The notes under the pieces were generated by a model, which had not been told where the DNA came from, did no database searches, and was given only the letters and a program-made list of their open reading frames with translations. The position numbers and the translations under genes are program-made. Source: PMP191F sp047602185 (GTDB lineage: Bacteria; Bacteroidota; Bacteroidia; Chitinophagales; Chitinophagaceae). Taken from it: DNA of 64,000 bases. Shown here piece by piece: positions 16,430 through 25,458 of this stretch. Location: NCBI GenBank assembly GCA_047602185.1, contig JASGHY010000001.1:2356001-2420000 (forward strand), given 5' to 3'. How positions within the stretch are numbered: position 1 is the first letter of the stretch; every line of letters starts with the position of its first letter.

Positions 16430-19147
16430 CTAAAACACATTATACGCAAAGCTCACATAATATACGCCGCCAAGAGCAGGATTACCATACTGAGTTTTGT
16501 AATAATGATTAAACAGGTTGGTTCCGCCCAGTTTTATCATTGATTTTGTTTTGAAGAGCTTGTAGCTCACCTGTGCGTCCAGCACCATAAATGAGCCTAC
16601 AGGACCACTTCTGAAATCACTTTCTGTATAATAACTATCCTGGTAACGGAACTGTGTATTGAAACCCCAATGTTTGCCTTTTCCAAAACCGGAATTAGCA
16701 AGACCGATATTGGTACGCAGTTTTGGTGTATTGTAGTACGCTTTGAAACCAGCCGGAGGCGTAGTATTCAGTTTGTCGATCGCAGTATTGGCAGTCAAGC
16801 TGAAATTAGAAGGCAACAGGTATTCGATACCTGCACCATAACCATAAGTACTAAGATCAACCGTACTGTTCACAGATACAGAATAGAAAAGCCTGGTACT
16901 GCTGTTGGTGTACAGATCAGTAGGAATACCGGTTGAGGATTGTACTACTGTAGTACGACCAATGAAGTTTTTATACTTGGCAATATAACCATACACATCT
17001 ATCAGCAATCGTTTTTCAATGATGCCTTTATAACCTACTTCATAAGAAGTTACAGTTTCTGGTTTATACTCGCCAAATACAGCTTCTTTCAGAGCAGTAG
17101 GCCCCTGCAGGAAGCTTTCGTAAGTATATGCTTTGTTGGTATTGAACTTATAGAAGTCACGCAATTGTGGCAACCCACCGATAAGTATCGTTTTGGGTGA
17201 AGCACCAATTACGAGGTTGATCCACTGGTTTTGTGTAGTGGGGAAACGATAAGCTGTCTGGAAAGAAGCACGGATGTTGTGATCTTTTGCCACTTTAAAT
17301 ACAGCAGTTAACCTTGGAGTAAAGCGACCTTTAAAGTTCTCGTTCTTATCATAGCGGCCGGATGCAGTCAGCCTTACCACATCACTAAAGAATGAGCGGG
17401 CGAGCTGGATATAACCACCATACTCATTAATATTAATACGGCCTGCTGTATCAGCAAACAGTGTTCCTTCAGAATTCAGTACATAGGTTTTCCAGTTACC
17501 GCCGATCAGTACGTCGGCAAATTTCAGCCTGTTACCAAAGTTGTACTGGCCTTCTGCCATATACAGGTTAGTTCTGTCAAGGAAACGGCCACCACCTTTT
17601 GAAATAGGGGTAGAACGTACTTTATCAAAGTATTGTTTGAATGCATCAGAACCGGCTTCAGGTCTTCCGTTATCAGCAACGGTACGGGCAGCCAGGTGTG
17701 CATTGGCATTGCTGGCGCCACCAGCCAACTGTCCCAGGTAAGTACTTAAGTATTGATTGTACCAGGTAGCACTGGGTTTCCAGGCTTCGTTGGTGTACTG
17801 TGTGGTAACAGTAGCGTTGTATGAATCACCGGCATTCTCCTGGGTGGTGTACAAACGTACGAACCAGTCGTCATGTTTCAACTCCACTTTGTATTGCCCC
17901 ATTTTCAGGTTGCGGAGCGAATAACGATCACTACCAGTGTACACTGTATTACCGGTAGCCCAGTAGCCCACTAAAGAGGCTTCCAGCCGTTCCGTCAGCT
18001 TGTAATACAATCCGCCGGATACTTTGAAGTTTACAGTATTGTTATTGATGATATCCTGTTCCCTGTAACCTGTACGGGATACGTTGAGGGAGGTTGTGCC
18101 TGCAGGCAATAACGGTCTGTAAGCTACAGGTACCGATGGGTAAAGGTCGGTAGTTGTTTCATCACCATATACATTCACACCATTGTAATTGGGGTCAGAT
18201 GCACGGGTGCCTGTAGTCGGATTACCGGCTGTGGCAGAATAGTTGGTAGAGTCTGTAGCGATCCAGTCTTTAGCCTGTACAAACTGTGCATTTATTTTGA
18301 AAGCGAATTTCTCACTGATCTTTTTACCCCATCTGAAACTCCAGTCGTAATAAGGAGCCGGGCTGATGGGATCTTTGCCTTTATCAATATGCATGATCCC
18401 CTGCTTTACCTGGAAAGAAAAGCCCTGGTATTTAAAGGGGCTCTTACTGTTGATCAGCAGGGTTCCGTTCATACCTCCCGGACCGTACAGTGCGGAAGAG
18501 GCGCCGGGCAGCAATTCCATATTATCTACATCCAACTCGGTAAGACCGATCACCGAACCTACAGAGAAGTTAAGACCAGGGGCCTGGTTGTCCATACCGT
18601 CCACGATCTGGTTAAGGCGGGTATTACCGCTACCGCTGAAACCACGGGTGGTCACTGTTTTAAAAGTAAGACTGGAGGCAACAATATCTACACCTTTTAA
18701 GCCACCAAGCAGGTCGTAATAGTTCGTTGCAGGCGTATTACGTACCGCAGCAGTGTTTACACGTTCAATGGACACCGGAGATTCGAGGATCCGCTCAGGA
18801 ACGCGACTGGCAGATACTACTACTTCCACACCCAGCGAGGGTGCTGCGATCATTTCAACATCTATTGATGCAGATGCACTGGTTATTGTTACTTCCTTAG
18901 CATCGAAACCAATGGAAGTGAACAATAAAACGAGGGGGAACTTTTGACTGGTAGTTAATTTAAAATGGCCTTTTTCGTCTGTGAGGGTACCGCTGCCTGA
19001 ACCCCTGATGGTTACAGAAACGGACGGAACACCTTCTTTGGTGGTACTGTTCTTTACATTACCTGAAATGGTTGTTTGGGATTTGGCAACAATCGCTAGG
19101 AAGCATAGGAAGATGAGAGCTGCCAGTTGTCTGAAGCATTTTCTCAT
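16430..19147 (-). CDS. TonB-dependent outer-membrane receptor with carboxypeptidase-D-like domain
   Basis: The 905-residue protein has a signal peptide (cleaved near AKSQ), an N-terminal beta-sandwich (TISGNVKNSTTKEGVPSVSV...FTSIGFDAKEV), a TonB-box-like GVEVVVSASRVPERILESPVSIERV, and a plug with NYYDLLGGLKGVDIVASSLTF and TRGFSGSGNTRLNQIVDGM. The barrel ends in VYYVSFAYNVF with the expected terminal Phe. It lacks the SusC-type FIVDG motif and has no SusD neighbour, so it resembles siderophore, cobalamin or general CarboxypepD_reg receptors rather than SusC. Substrate unknown. It is divergent from purC. Confidence 0.93.
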   Translation of the reverse strand: MRKCFRQLAALIFLCFLAIVAKSQTTISGNVKNSTTKEGVPSVSVTIRGSGSGTLTDEKGHFKLTTSQKFPLVLLFTSIGFDAKEVTITSASASIDVEMIAAPSLGVEVVVSASRVPERILESPVSIERVNTAAVRNTPATNYYDLLGGLKGVDIVASSLTFKTVTTRGFSGSGNTRLNQIVDGMDNQAPGLNFSVGSVIGLTELDVDNMELLPGASSALYGPGGMNGTLLINSKSPFKYQGFSFQVKQGIMHIDKGKDPISPAPYYDWSFRWGKKISEKFAFKINAQFVQAKDWIATDSTNYSATAGNPTTGTRASDPNYNGVNVYGDETTTDLYPSVPVAYRPLLPAGTTSLNVSRTGYREQDIINNNTVNFKVSGGLYYKLTERLEASLVGYWATGNTVYTGSDRYSLRNLKMGQYKVELKHDDWFVRLYTTQENAGDSYNATVTTQYTNEAWKPSATWYNQYLSTYLGQLAGGASNANAHLAARTVADNGRPEAGSDAFKQYFDKVRSTPISKGGGRFLDRTNLYMAEGQYNFGNRLKFADVLIGGNWKTYVLNSEGTLFADTAGRININEYGGYIQLARSFFSDVVRLTASGRYDKNENFKGRFTPRLTAVFKVAKDHNIRASFQTAYRFPTTQNQWINLVIGASPKTILIGGLPQLRDFYKFNTNKAYTYESFLQGPTALKEAVFGEYKPETVTSYEVGYKGIIEKRLLIDVYGYIAKYKNFIGRTTVVQSSTGIPTDLYTNSSTRLFYSVSVNSTVDLSTYGYGAGIEYLLPSNFSLTANTAIDKLNTTPPAGFKAYYNTPKLRTNIGLANSGFGKGKHWGFNTQFRYQDSYYTESDFRSGPVGSFMVLDAQVSYKLFKTKSMIKLGGTNLFNHYYKTQYGNPALGGVYYVSFAYNVF

Positions 19148-19293
19148 ATGGACTTAATTTTGGTGAGATATTACAAGCAAAATACTGATATAATTTTTAC
19201 GTGAAAATTTTATTTACAGCATGGTTATATAGTGTGAATATTTTCAATATTTAAATTAATCTTTATTTCGGTACCCCACAGTATCTTCGGGCC

Positions 19294-20217
19294 ATGAATT
19301 CGTATCAATTTCCCAATCAGACCAATTTTTACCGAGGTAAAGTGCGTGATGTTTACACTATTGCCGACCAATGGCTGGTGATGATCGCCTCAAACCGTAT
19401 TTCTGCATTTGATGTTATTCTTCCACGCCCTATACCTTTTAAAGGACAAGTATTAAACCAGATTGCTGCATATATGCTGAATGCTACTAAAGATATATGT
19501 CCAAACTGGTTAATGCAAGTACCGGCGCCAAATGTTTCCATTGGCCGCAAATGTGTTCCTTTTAAAATTGAAATGGTTGTTCGTGGTAACGTTACCGGAC
19601 ATGCGTGGCGCACCTATTCATCCGGAAAACGGCAGTTGTGCGGTGTTACCATGCCCGAAGGAATGAAAGAGAACGACTTCTTCCCCACCCCTATCATCAC
19701 CCCTTCTACTAAAGCTGCGGAAGGTCATGATGAAGATATTTCCAGGGAAGAGATCATTGCTCAGGGACTGGCCACTGCCGAAGACTGGGCCATTCTTGAA
19801 AAATATACCTTACAGCTTTTTGAAAGAGGTAAAGAAATTGCTGCTAAAAGAGGTTTGATACTGGTTGATACAAAATACGAATTCGGTAAGATCGGTGACC
19901 AGATCTACCTGATGGACGAAATTCATACACCCGACTCCTCGCGTTATTTCTACGCCGATGGTTTTGAAGAAAGACAGGCGGCAGGCGAACGCCAGAAACA
20001 GCTGAGCAAGGAATTTGTACGCGAATGGCTTATTGCCAACAACTTTATGGGCAAAGAAGGCCAAACCGTTCCAAACATGGACGACGAATGGGTAAATACA
20101 ATTTCCCGTCGTTACATTGAGCTGTACGAAAAAGTGATCGGCGAACCTTTTAAACCCGAAGAACTCAGCGAGGCTGAAACCACAGGCCGCATTCTGCAGG
20201 CACTCGAAAAACTTTAA
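19294..20217 (+). CDS. purC: Phosphoribosylaminoimidazole-succinocarboxamide synthase
   Basis: The 307-residue protein converts CAIR, Asp and ATP to SAICAR in purine synthesis. Visible motifs are YRGKVRDVY, SNRISAFDVILP near the N-terminus, EMVVRGNVTGHAWRTY (the family signature around EVVVRGY), TPSTKAAEGHDEDIS, GLILVDTKYEFG and the metal-binding MDEIHTPDSSRYF. It is the longer form of the enzyme seen in Bacteroidota and fungi. A TATCTTCG sequence lies only 5 bp before the ATG, which would leave almost no leader if used as a promoter; the true promoter may lie further upstream in the AT-rich intergenic region. Confidence 0.97.
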   Translation: MNSYQFPNQTNFYRGKVRDVYTIADQWLVMIASNRISAFDVILPRPIPFKGQVLNQIAAYMLNATKDICPNWLMQVPAPNVSIGRKCVPFKIEMVVRGNVTGHAWRTYSSGKRQLCGVTMPEGMKENDFFPTPIITPSTKAAEGHDEDISREEIIAQGLATAEDWAILEKYTLQLFERGKEIAAKRGLILVDTKYEFGKIGDQIYLMDEIHTPDSSRYFYADGFEERQAAGERQKQLSKEFVREWLIANNFMGKEGQTVPNMDDEWVNTISRRYIELYEKVIGEPFKPEELSEAETTGRILQALEKL

Positions 20218-20279
20218 AGACTAACTTTCCGATAAGCATACCACCCCGTCCGTAGCCCGATCTATTAAACCCTTCATCT

Positions 20280-21143
20280 ATGAATATTATAGTTATTGGT
20301 GCTACAGGTATGATTGGAAAACCAGTTACCCGTGAGTTGATCGCTGCCGGATTTAATATTACCCTGCTTGTAAGAAATATTGAAAAGGCCAGAAGCATCT
20401 TTCCCGGCGTACAGATTGTACAGGGTGATGTATTTGATATTGAAAGCCTCACCACGGCATTTACCGGCCAGGATGCTGTTTACATCAGCCTGGCCCCTCC
20501 TCATGCGGCACGTGTCACAGACAAATTACCCGAAAGAGAAGGCATTGAAAATATTATAGCTGCTGCGCAACAAAGCAGCATCAAACGGATCGTATTGCTT
20601 TCCTCATTGGTACAGCAATACAACCATACCAATGGTTTTAACTGGTGGGTATTTGACGTAAAACAAGCCGCAGTTGAAAAGATCAAATCGTCTGGCATAG
20701 CCTACTCCATCTTTTACCCCTCTACTTTTATGGAAAGTTTTGACCAGTTGATGCTGAAAGGTAATCGCATTATGCTGGCAGGCAGATCCATAGCCCCCAT
20801 GTATTTTATTGCAGCCAGTGATTATGGCCGCCAGGTGGCCTGGCATTTCCGTAAAACGGATAATGGCAACAAGGAGTATGTAGTGCAGGGCCCTGCTGCC
20901 TACAACTGGGACGAAGGCAGTAAACTATTTATAGAGCATTACCAGCCCAAAAAGCTGAAAACAATGAAAGCCCCGCTGCAAATGCTACAGTTCATGGGAC
21001 GTTTCAGTAATACTATCGGGTATGGAGCCAAAATAGTAGAAGCTTTAAACCGCTATCCCGAACAATTTGCTGCTGAACCTACCTGGAACGATCTTGGCAA
21101 ACCCACCACTACCATCGAAGAGTATGCATCAAAACTAAGCTGA
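20280..21143 (+). CDS. NmrA-like NAD(P)-binding protein
   Basis: The 287-residue protein begins with a Rossmann motif, IVIGATGMIGKPVTRELI, followed by VRNIEKARSIFPGVQIVQGDVFD and the strand YISLAPP. This matches atypical short-chain dehydrogenases of the NmrA/NAD(P)H-binding group (quinone oxidoreductase QorB-like or sensory proteins). YSIFYPSTFMESFDQLM and the C-terminal helices fit. There is no Y-x-x-x-K catalytic pair, so activity may be redox sensing rather than catalysis. It lies 62 bp downstream of purC on the same strand and may share the transcript, but no functional link to purines is known. Confidence 0.8.
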   Translation: MNIIVIGATGMIGKPVTRELIAAGFNITLLVRNIEKARSIFPGVQIVQGDVFDIESLTTAFTGQDAVYISLAPPHAARVTDKLPEREGIENIIAAAQQSSIKRIVLLSSLVQQYNHTNGFNWWVFDVKQAAVEKIKSSGIAYSIFYPSTFMESFDQLMLKGNRIMLAGRSIAPMYFIAASDYGRQVAWHFRKTDNGNKEYVVQGPAAYNWDEGSKLFIEHYQPKKLKTMKAPLQMLQFMGRFSNTIGYGAKIVEALNRYPEQFAAEPTWNDLGKPTTTIEEYASKLS

Positions 21144-21255
21144 TCTTCTACCATTTACCCGCCCATTTTCACACATCATACGTATAGCTGTTGCCAGTTA
21201 AATTAAGTTCAGTAAGTTCGTGGCGCAACTATACACATTATTACAAACGATCACG

Positions 21256-22383
21256 ATGAAAAAAATTCTGCTCCTGCTTGCCGCAGCTCTTTTCTTTATA
21301 CAGGGATTTTCACAAACTGATAAAAGCTACTATATGCTGGCCGGTACCTATACTTCCGGTAAAAGCAAAGGCATCTACGTGTACAAGTTCAATACGGCTG
21401 ATGGAAGTGTGGAAGAGATCAGTACAGCGTCTGCCTCCAACCCCTCTTTTCTGGCTGTTTCTCCTGATGAAAAATTTGTGTATTCAGTATATGAAGATGC
21501 TACCAAAGGCAAAGGCGGTGATGTAGCTGCTTATGCTTTCGATAAACAGACCGGTAAACTTACTTTCATTAACCGCCAGCCTTCCGGCGGAGATCACCCA
21601 TGTTTTGTAGCAGTAGATAAAACCGGTAAATGGGTTACTGCCGGTAATTACAGCAGCGGCAGCCTGTCTTTATTGCCCATTGAAGAAGATGGCAGCATTG
21701 GGATGGTTAAAACACATATTGAGCACAATGGCTCCGGTATCGATAAATCAAGACAGGCTTCGCCACATGTGCACAGTACTTTTTTTACCCCGGACAACAA
21801 CTGGTTGCTGGTCCCTGATCTGGGTATTGATAAAGTAATGATCTACAATTTTGAAGCTGCTACCGGTACTTTAACGCCTGGTATCCCTGCTTTTGCAAAA
21901 GTTACCGATGGCGCAGGCCCACGTCACCTCGACTTTAGCCCCAGCCACAAATATGTGTACCTGATTGAAGAAATGGGCGGTAATGTAGTAGTGTACAAAT
22001 ACAAAAACGGGGAGTTAACACCTGTTCAGCGTGTAAGCGCATTACCGGATGGCTTTAAAGGGACTATTGGCAGTGCAGATATTCATGTATCACCCGATGG
22101 CAGATTTGTGTATGCCTCTAATCGCGGATCATCTAATAACATTGCGATATTTAAAGTAAATCCCCGCAACGGTAAACTGTCTATGTTCAGCCTGGTACCT
22201 ACCGGTGGTATTACACCACGTAATTTCAGCATTGACCCTTCCGGTAAATTCCTGCTGGTAGCCAATCAAAACTCTGATAATATTGTCATCTTCAAGCGTG
22301 ATGTTGAAACAGGTCATTTAACAGCAACCGGCAAGCAGATCAGTATTCCTAATCCTGTTTGTATTAAATGGATCAATCCATAA
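21256..22383 (+). CDS. Exported 7-bladed beta-propeller lactonase
   Basis: The 375-residue protein starts at the ATG preceding KKILLLLAAALFF (a GTG 12 codons upstream is less likely) and has a signal peptide ending GFSQ. The repeating blade motif is clear: MLAGTYTSGKSKGIYVYKFN, NPSFLAVSPDEKFVYSVYE, HVHSTFFTPDNNWLLVPDLGIDKV, GPRHLDFSPSHKYVYLIEE, ADIHVSPDGRFVYASNRG and TPRNFSIDPSGKFLLVANQNSD. It belongs to the lactonase family that includes E. coli Pgl (6-phosphogluconolactonase). Export makes a cytoplasmic sugar-phosphate role unlikely. Its real substrate is unknown. A repeat array follows downstream. Confidence 0.9.
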   Translation: MKKILLLLAAALFFIQGFSQTDKSYYMLAGTYTSGKSKGIYVYKFNTADGSVEEISTASASNPSFLAVSPDEKFVYSVYEDATKGKGGDVAAYAFDKQTGKLTFINRQPSGGDHPCFVAVDKTGKWVTAGNYSSGSLSLLPIEEDGSIGMVKTHIEHNGSGIDKSRQASPHVHSTFFTPDNNWLLVPDLGIDKVMIYNFEAATGTLTPGIPAFAKVTDGAGPRHLDFSPSHKYVYLIEEMGGNVVVYKYKNGELTPVQRVSALPDGFKGTIGSADIHVSPDGRFVYASNRGSSNNIAIFKVNPRNGKLSMFSLVPTGGITPRNFSIDPSGKFLLVANQNSDNIVIFKRDVETGHLTATGKQISIPNPVCIKWINP

Positions 22384-22722
22384 TTTGAAAATTAGTTAAT
22401 GTGCTGATGTGCAAATTTGAATTGCAGATCTCGGGATGGAGGGATTTTGAGATTTGAATACCGGTTGCCAGTTACCGGATACAGGTTACCAGATACAAGT
22501 TACAGGTAACTGCAAATTGCCAACTGCCAACTTGCTTCCGGGCTTCCTTCGAAATTCGATATTCAAAATTTGACATTCGATATTTTCACCTTCCGTACTT
22601 CTAACTTCGTATTTCGTACTTCCCTGTGCCTTGTTCCTTGAATCTTGTGCCTTTAAACTTACAACCTATAACTTAAAACCTACAACCCGTATTCGCGTTA
22701 AGCCTTCTACGTCATTTGCACA
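22384..22722 (-). repeat. Modular word-repeat array between convergent genes
   Basis: The 339-bp gap is almost entirely repeat words. The segment 22461-22622 is the reverse complement of the module string at 25170-25330 and 34585-34750: accurate copies of AACTGCAAATTGCCAACTGCC, TTCGAAATTCGATATTC and TCCGTACTTCTAACTTCG. It then continues with TTCCTTGAATCTTGTGCC and ACCTATAACTTAAAACC words, which are the reverse complement of 37860-37920. No gene is visible. Confidence 0.85.
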
Positions 22723-23763
22723 TTAATCTCTTTCATTCAATCTCGGTCTCAGCCTTGATTTGGATTTGTTGAAAACGTGGCGGCCTTTATCGATACCGGC
22801 GCGGATCTTTTGCTGTTCTTCTTCAGGCAGGTGAATAACCTCCTGGCATTCGGCACTGCAACAACCTTCATATTTCGTGGCACACTCCTCGCACTGAATA
22901 AATAGCAAGTGACAACCGTCATTAACACAGTTGGTATGTGTATCGGCCGGTTTACCACATTGGTGACAGGTAGCAATAATATCTTCTGTAATACGCTCTC
23001 CCAGCCTGTCGTCAAATACAAAGTTCTTACCAATGAACCTGCTTTCCAGTCCTTCCTCTTTTATCTGTTTGGCGTAATTGATAATGCCTCCTTCCAGGTG
23101 AAAGACATTCTTAAACCCACTGTGCAACATATAAGCACTGGCTTTTTCACAACGGATACCACCAGTGCAGTACATGATAATATTTTTATCTTTCTGATCT
23201 TTCAGCATATCCACGGCCATCGGCAATTGCTCACGAAAAGTATCGCTCGGCACTTCCAAAGCGTTCTCAAAATGCCCTACTTCATACTCGTAGTGATTGC
23301 GCATATCCACCATTACAGTGTCTTTATCCTGCAATAGCTCATTAAGTTGTGCGGCATTCACATATTTGCCTTTATTGGCCATATCGAATGTGGCATCATT
23401 GATGCCATCAGCTACGATCTTTTCACGCACCTTTATTTTAAGCACCCAGAACGACTTGCCATCATCTTCTACTGCAATATTCAAACGTAACCCATTCAGC
23501 GGCTCAATAGAGTATAAAGCTGCTTTCAGTGCCTCAAAATTGCTTTGTGGTACACTGATCTGTGCATTGATGCCTTCGTGTGCCACATAAATACGGCCAA
23601 ACACCTTTAAAACATTCAGTGCTTTATACAGTTCATCACGAAATTCCTGGGGATTGTCGATGTGGAAATACTGGTAAAAGGAAATGGTAGTGCGAGGCTC
23701 TGTTTCCTGGTATAAACGTTCTTTCAGCTCCTTCTGGGAGACGCGGTTGTGTAATACTGCCAT
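22723..23763 (-). CDS. trhO: tRNA uridine(34) hydroxylase, rhodanese type
   Basis: The 346-residue protein has the family layout: an N-terminal acylphosphatase-like domain (FYQYFHIDNPQEFRDELYKAL, GRIYVAHEGINAQISVP), a rhodanese domain with DMRNHYEYEVGHFENAL and active-site loop C199-TGGIRC205, and a cysteine-rich C-terminal part (CHQCGK, CVNDGCH, CEECATKYEGCCSAEC) typical of longer YceA/TrhO proteins. The enzyme hydroxylates U34 of certain tRNAs to ho5U using prephenate-independent oxygen chemistry. The start ATG lies just downstream of a TTTTCAAG-free leader. It is divergent from the PH-domain gene. Confidence 0.93.
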   Translation of the reverse strand: MAVLHNRVSQKELKERLYQETEPRTTISFYQYFHIDNPQEFRDELYKALNVLKVFGRIYVAHEGINAQISVPQSNFEALKAALYSIEPLNGLRLNIAVEDDGKSFWVLKIKVREKIVADGINDATFDMANKGKYVNAAQLNELLQDKDTVMVDMRNHYEYEVGHFENALEVPSDTFREQLPMAVDMLKDQKDKNIIMYCTGGIRCEKASAYMLHSGFKNVFHLEGGIINYAKQIKEEGLESRFIGKNFVFDDRLGERITEDIIATCHQCGKPADTHTNCVNDGCHLLFIQCEECATKYEGCCSAECQEVIHLPEEEQQKIRAGIDKGRHVFNKSKSRLRPRLNERD

Positions 23764-23923
23764 AATTTTGAAATTTTAAGGACGTATGCCTGACGAACAA
23801 AATTTCTTTGAACGGCGCAAAGGTAATAAGAAATACGAAATAAGAAGTACGAAATACGTCTTATCTGCAGGGCTTTTGTCCTGTTTTTTGTAAATTTGGG
23901 AACATCACCACCACCAGAACACT

Positions 23924-24415
23924 ATGATATTCAAAGCATCGCTGGACACTGTTGCCAAAATTCTTACAATCGGCATTACTGTTGTATTTGCACTTTGCCT
24001 TTTACTGCAGATCTCTATTATTAAGTCGGGCCAGGGCGTAGGCATCGCTTTTGGCATCAGTATGCTGCTGGTTGTGGTGTATATCGTTTGTTACCTGCTA
24101 CACCCTACTGAATATAGTATTACAAGTACCCATCTTGTCATTCATCGCCCTATCGGCAAAGTAATGATTGCTAAAACAGATATTTTTTCGGTAGCGCCTG
24201 TTGACCCTGAACAGATGAAATGGACCATCCGCACTTTTGGTGTAGGCGGCCTGTTTGGATATTTTGGCAAATTTGCCAATTCAAAGATCGGCAGCATGAC
24301 CTGGTACGCTACACGCAGGGATAGTATGCTGATGATCACCACTACTGATCACAAAAGGATCGTGATCACCCCTGATGAACCCGCTTTATTTCTGCAACAT
24401 ATCAATACCAAATAG
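23924..24415 (+). CDS. Small membrane protein with bacterial PH domain
   Basis: The 163-residue protein has two membrane segments (ILTIGITVVFALCLLLQISII and VGIAFGISMLLVVVYIVCYLL). A bPH_6-like domain follows, with EYSITSTHLVIHRPIGKVMIAKTDIFSVAPV, RTFGVGGLFGYFGKFANSKIGSM and ATRRDSMLMITTTDHKRIVITPDEPALFLQHI. This pattern is common in Bacteroidota. The biochemical role is unknown. The intergenic region upstream includes a short word-repeat (AAATACGAAATAAGAAGTACG, 23829-23860). The next gene starts 80 bp downstream on the same strand. Confidence 0.8.
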   Translation: MIFKASLDTVAKILTIGITVVFALCLLLQISIIKSGQGVGIAFGISMLLVVVYIVCYLLHPTEYSITSTHLVIHRPIGKVMIAKTDIFSVAPVDPEQMKWTIRTFGVGGLFGYFGKFANSKIGSMTWYATRRDSMLMITTTDHKRIVITPDEPALFLQHINTK

Positions 24416-24495
24416 GTAAAGCCCCTTCTCTTCAAAAGCAAATTTCATAAAACAACAGTCCATAAGTATTTTGCGCCGATTATATATTCACTGAA

Positions 24496-25140
24496 GTGCA
24501 AACAGGACAACATATAGCTGCCGCCCGCAAAAGCCAGGGCATGACGCAGGAAGAACTGGCAGCAAAATCGTCTGTTACAGTACGTACCATTCAACGTATT
24601 GAAAGTGGTGAAAGCATGCCTCGGGATTACACGCTAAAAGCCATTGCAACTGCACTGAATATTGATCCTGCTATCTTTTTCCCGGCTGCACCTGCAGTAA
24701 ATACAACCAATACTCTACAGGAAGATGATCTTCATTTTCTGCAAATGCTGAATCTATCCTGTTTTTCTTATGTTGTACTTCCCGTTATCTATTTCCTGGT
24801 TCCTTTATTTATACTAAAGAAAAGGAATTCATCAAATCCCATCGTTAACCGCACCGGCAGGCGCATGATCCTGTACCAGGTTTGCTGGCAGGTCGCTACT
24901 CATTTACTGCTTTTTCTTGTTCTCATCTATAATCTCATTGTAGCAGGTCACCTGAAATACAGGCAATTTCACATCAGTTATCTCTGGACAGCCCTCACCA
25001 TGTGTTGTGTAAATGCGTTTATCATTATTGTGGCAGCACTGCGATTGAGAAAGGGAGACCATGCGGTGTACACGCATACGTTTTTTAAAAGCCTGCTCTA
25101 TCTTAAACGCAGAACGCGGAAAACTGGTTATAAGTTTTAA
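24496..25140 (+). CDS. XRE-family regulator fused to membrane segments
   Basis: The 214-residue protein uses a GTG start; the next in-frame ATG would cut into the HTH. Residues 1-58 form a Cro/C1 HTH (GQHIAAARKSQGMTQEELAAKSSVTVRTIQRIESGESMP split across the motif, then LKAIATALNIDP). The rest has about three hydrophobic helices (LNLSCFSYVVLPVIYFLVPLFIL, QVCWQVATHLLLFLVLIYNLIV, WTALTMCCVNAFIIIVAALRL). A membrane-bound HTH protein of this kind may be released or modulated by membrane state. Its target is not evident. A repeat array begins immediately after the stop. Confidence 0.8.
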   Translation: MQTGQHIAAARKSQGMTQEELAAKSSVTVRTIQRIESGESMPRDYTLKAIATALNIDPAIFFPAAPAVNTTNTLQEDDLHFLQMLNLSCFSYVVLPVIYFLVPLFILKKRNSSNPIVNRTGRRMILYQVCWQVATHLLLFLVLIYNLIVAGHLKYRQFHISYLWTALTMCCVNAFIIIVAALRLRKGDHAVYTHTFFKSLLYLKRRTRKTGYKF

Positions 25141-25458
25141 GTTAAGGCACAAGGTTTAAGAGACAAGGCTCAAGAAAGTACGAAATACGAAGTTAGAAGT
25201 ACGGAAGGTGAAAATATCGAATGTCAAATTTTGAATATCGAATTTCGAAGGAAGCCCGGAAGCAAGTTGGCAGTTGGCAATTTGCAGTTACCTGTAACTT
25301 GTATCTGGTAACCTGTATCCGGAAACTGGTATCTGGTAACCGGTAACGCCCATTTCACTTTTGACATTTCACCTTTCACCCCACTCACGACTGACGATTC
25401 ACGTCTCACGATTGCCGTTTGACATTTCACGTCTCGCTCCCTATTCACTATTGACCAT
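25141..25458 (+). repeat. Modular word-repeat array (most complete copy)
   Basis: The modules in order are: GGCACAAGGTTTAAG / GACAAGGCTCAAG words; AAAGTACGAAATACGAAG and TTAGAAGTACGGAAGG; ATATCGAATGTCAAATTTTG then ATATCGAATTTCGAAGG; AAGCCCGGAAGCAAG; TTGGCAGTTGGCAATTTGCAG; TACCTGTAACTTGTATCTGG; GGTAACCTGTATCCGG; TTTGACATTTCACC; CACTCACGACTGACGATTC; and CTATTCACTATTGACC. Each module is itself made of 7-11-base near-repeats. The string recurs at 34571-34760, 37860-38160 and, inverted, at 22461-22700. ORFs through it are repeat translations. Confidence 0.88.

Noticed and set aside
25224..25448. Open frames through the word-repeat arrays (also at 34521-34730, 37949-38143 and 43658-43915)
   Set aside because: They are translations of the repeat words in arbitrary frames. 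Their peptides resemble each other only because the DNA words do, and they occur in both orientations.
25141..25458. CRISPR array
   Set aside because: The repeated words have no constant repeat length or unique spacers, and no cas gene is present.
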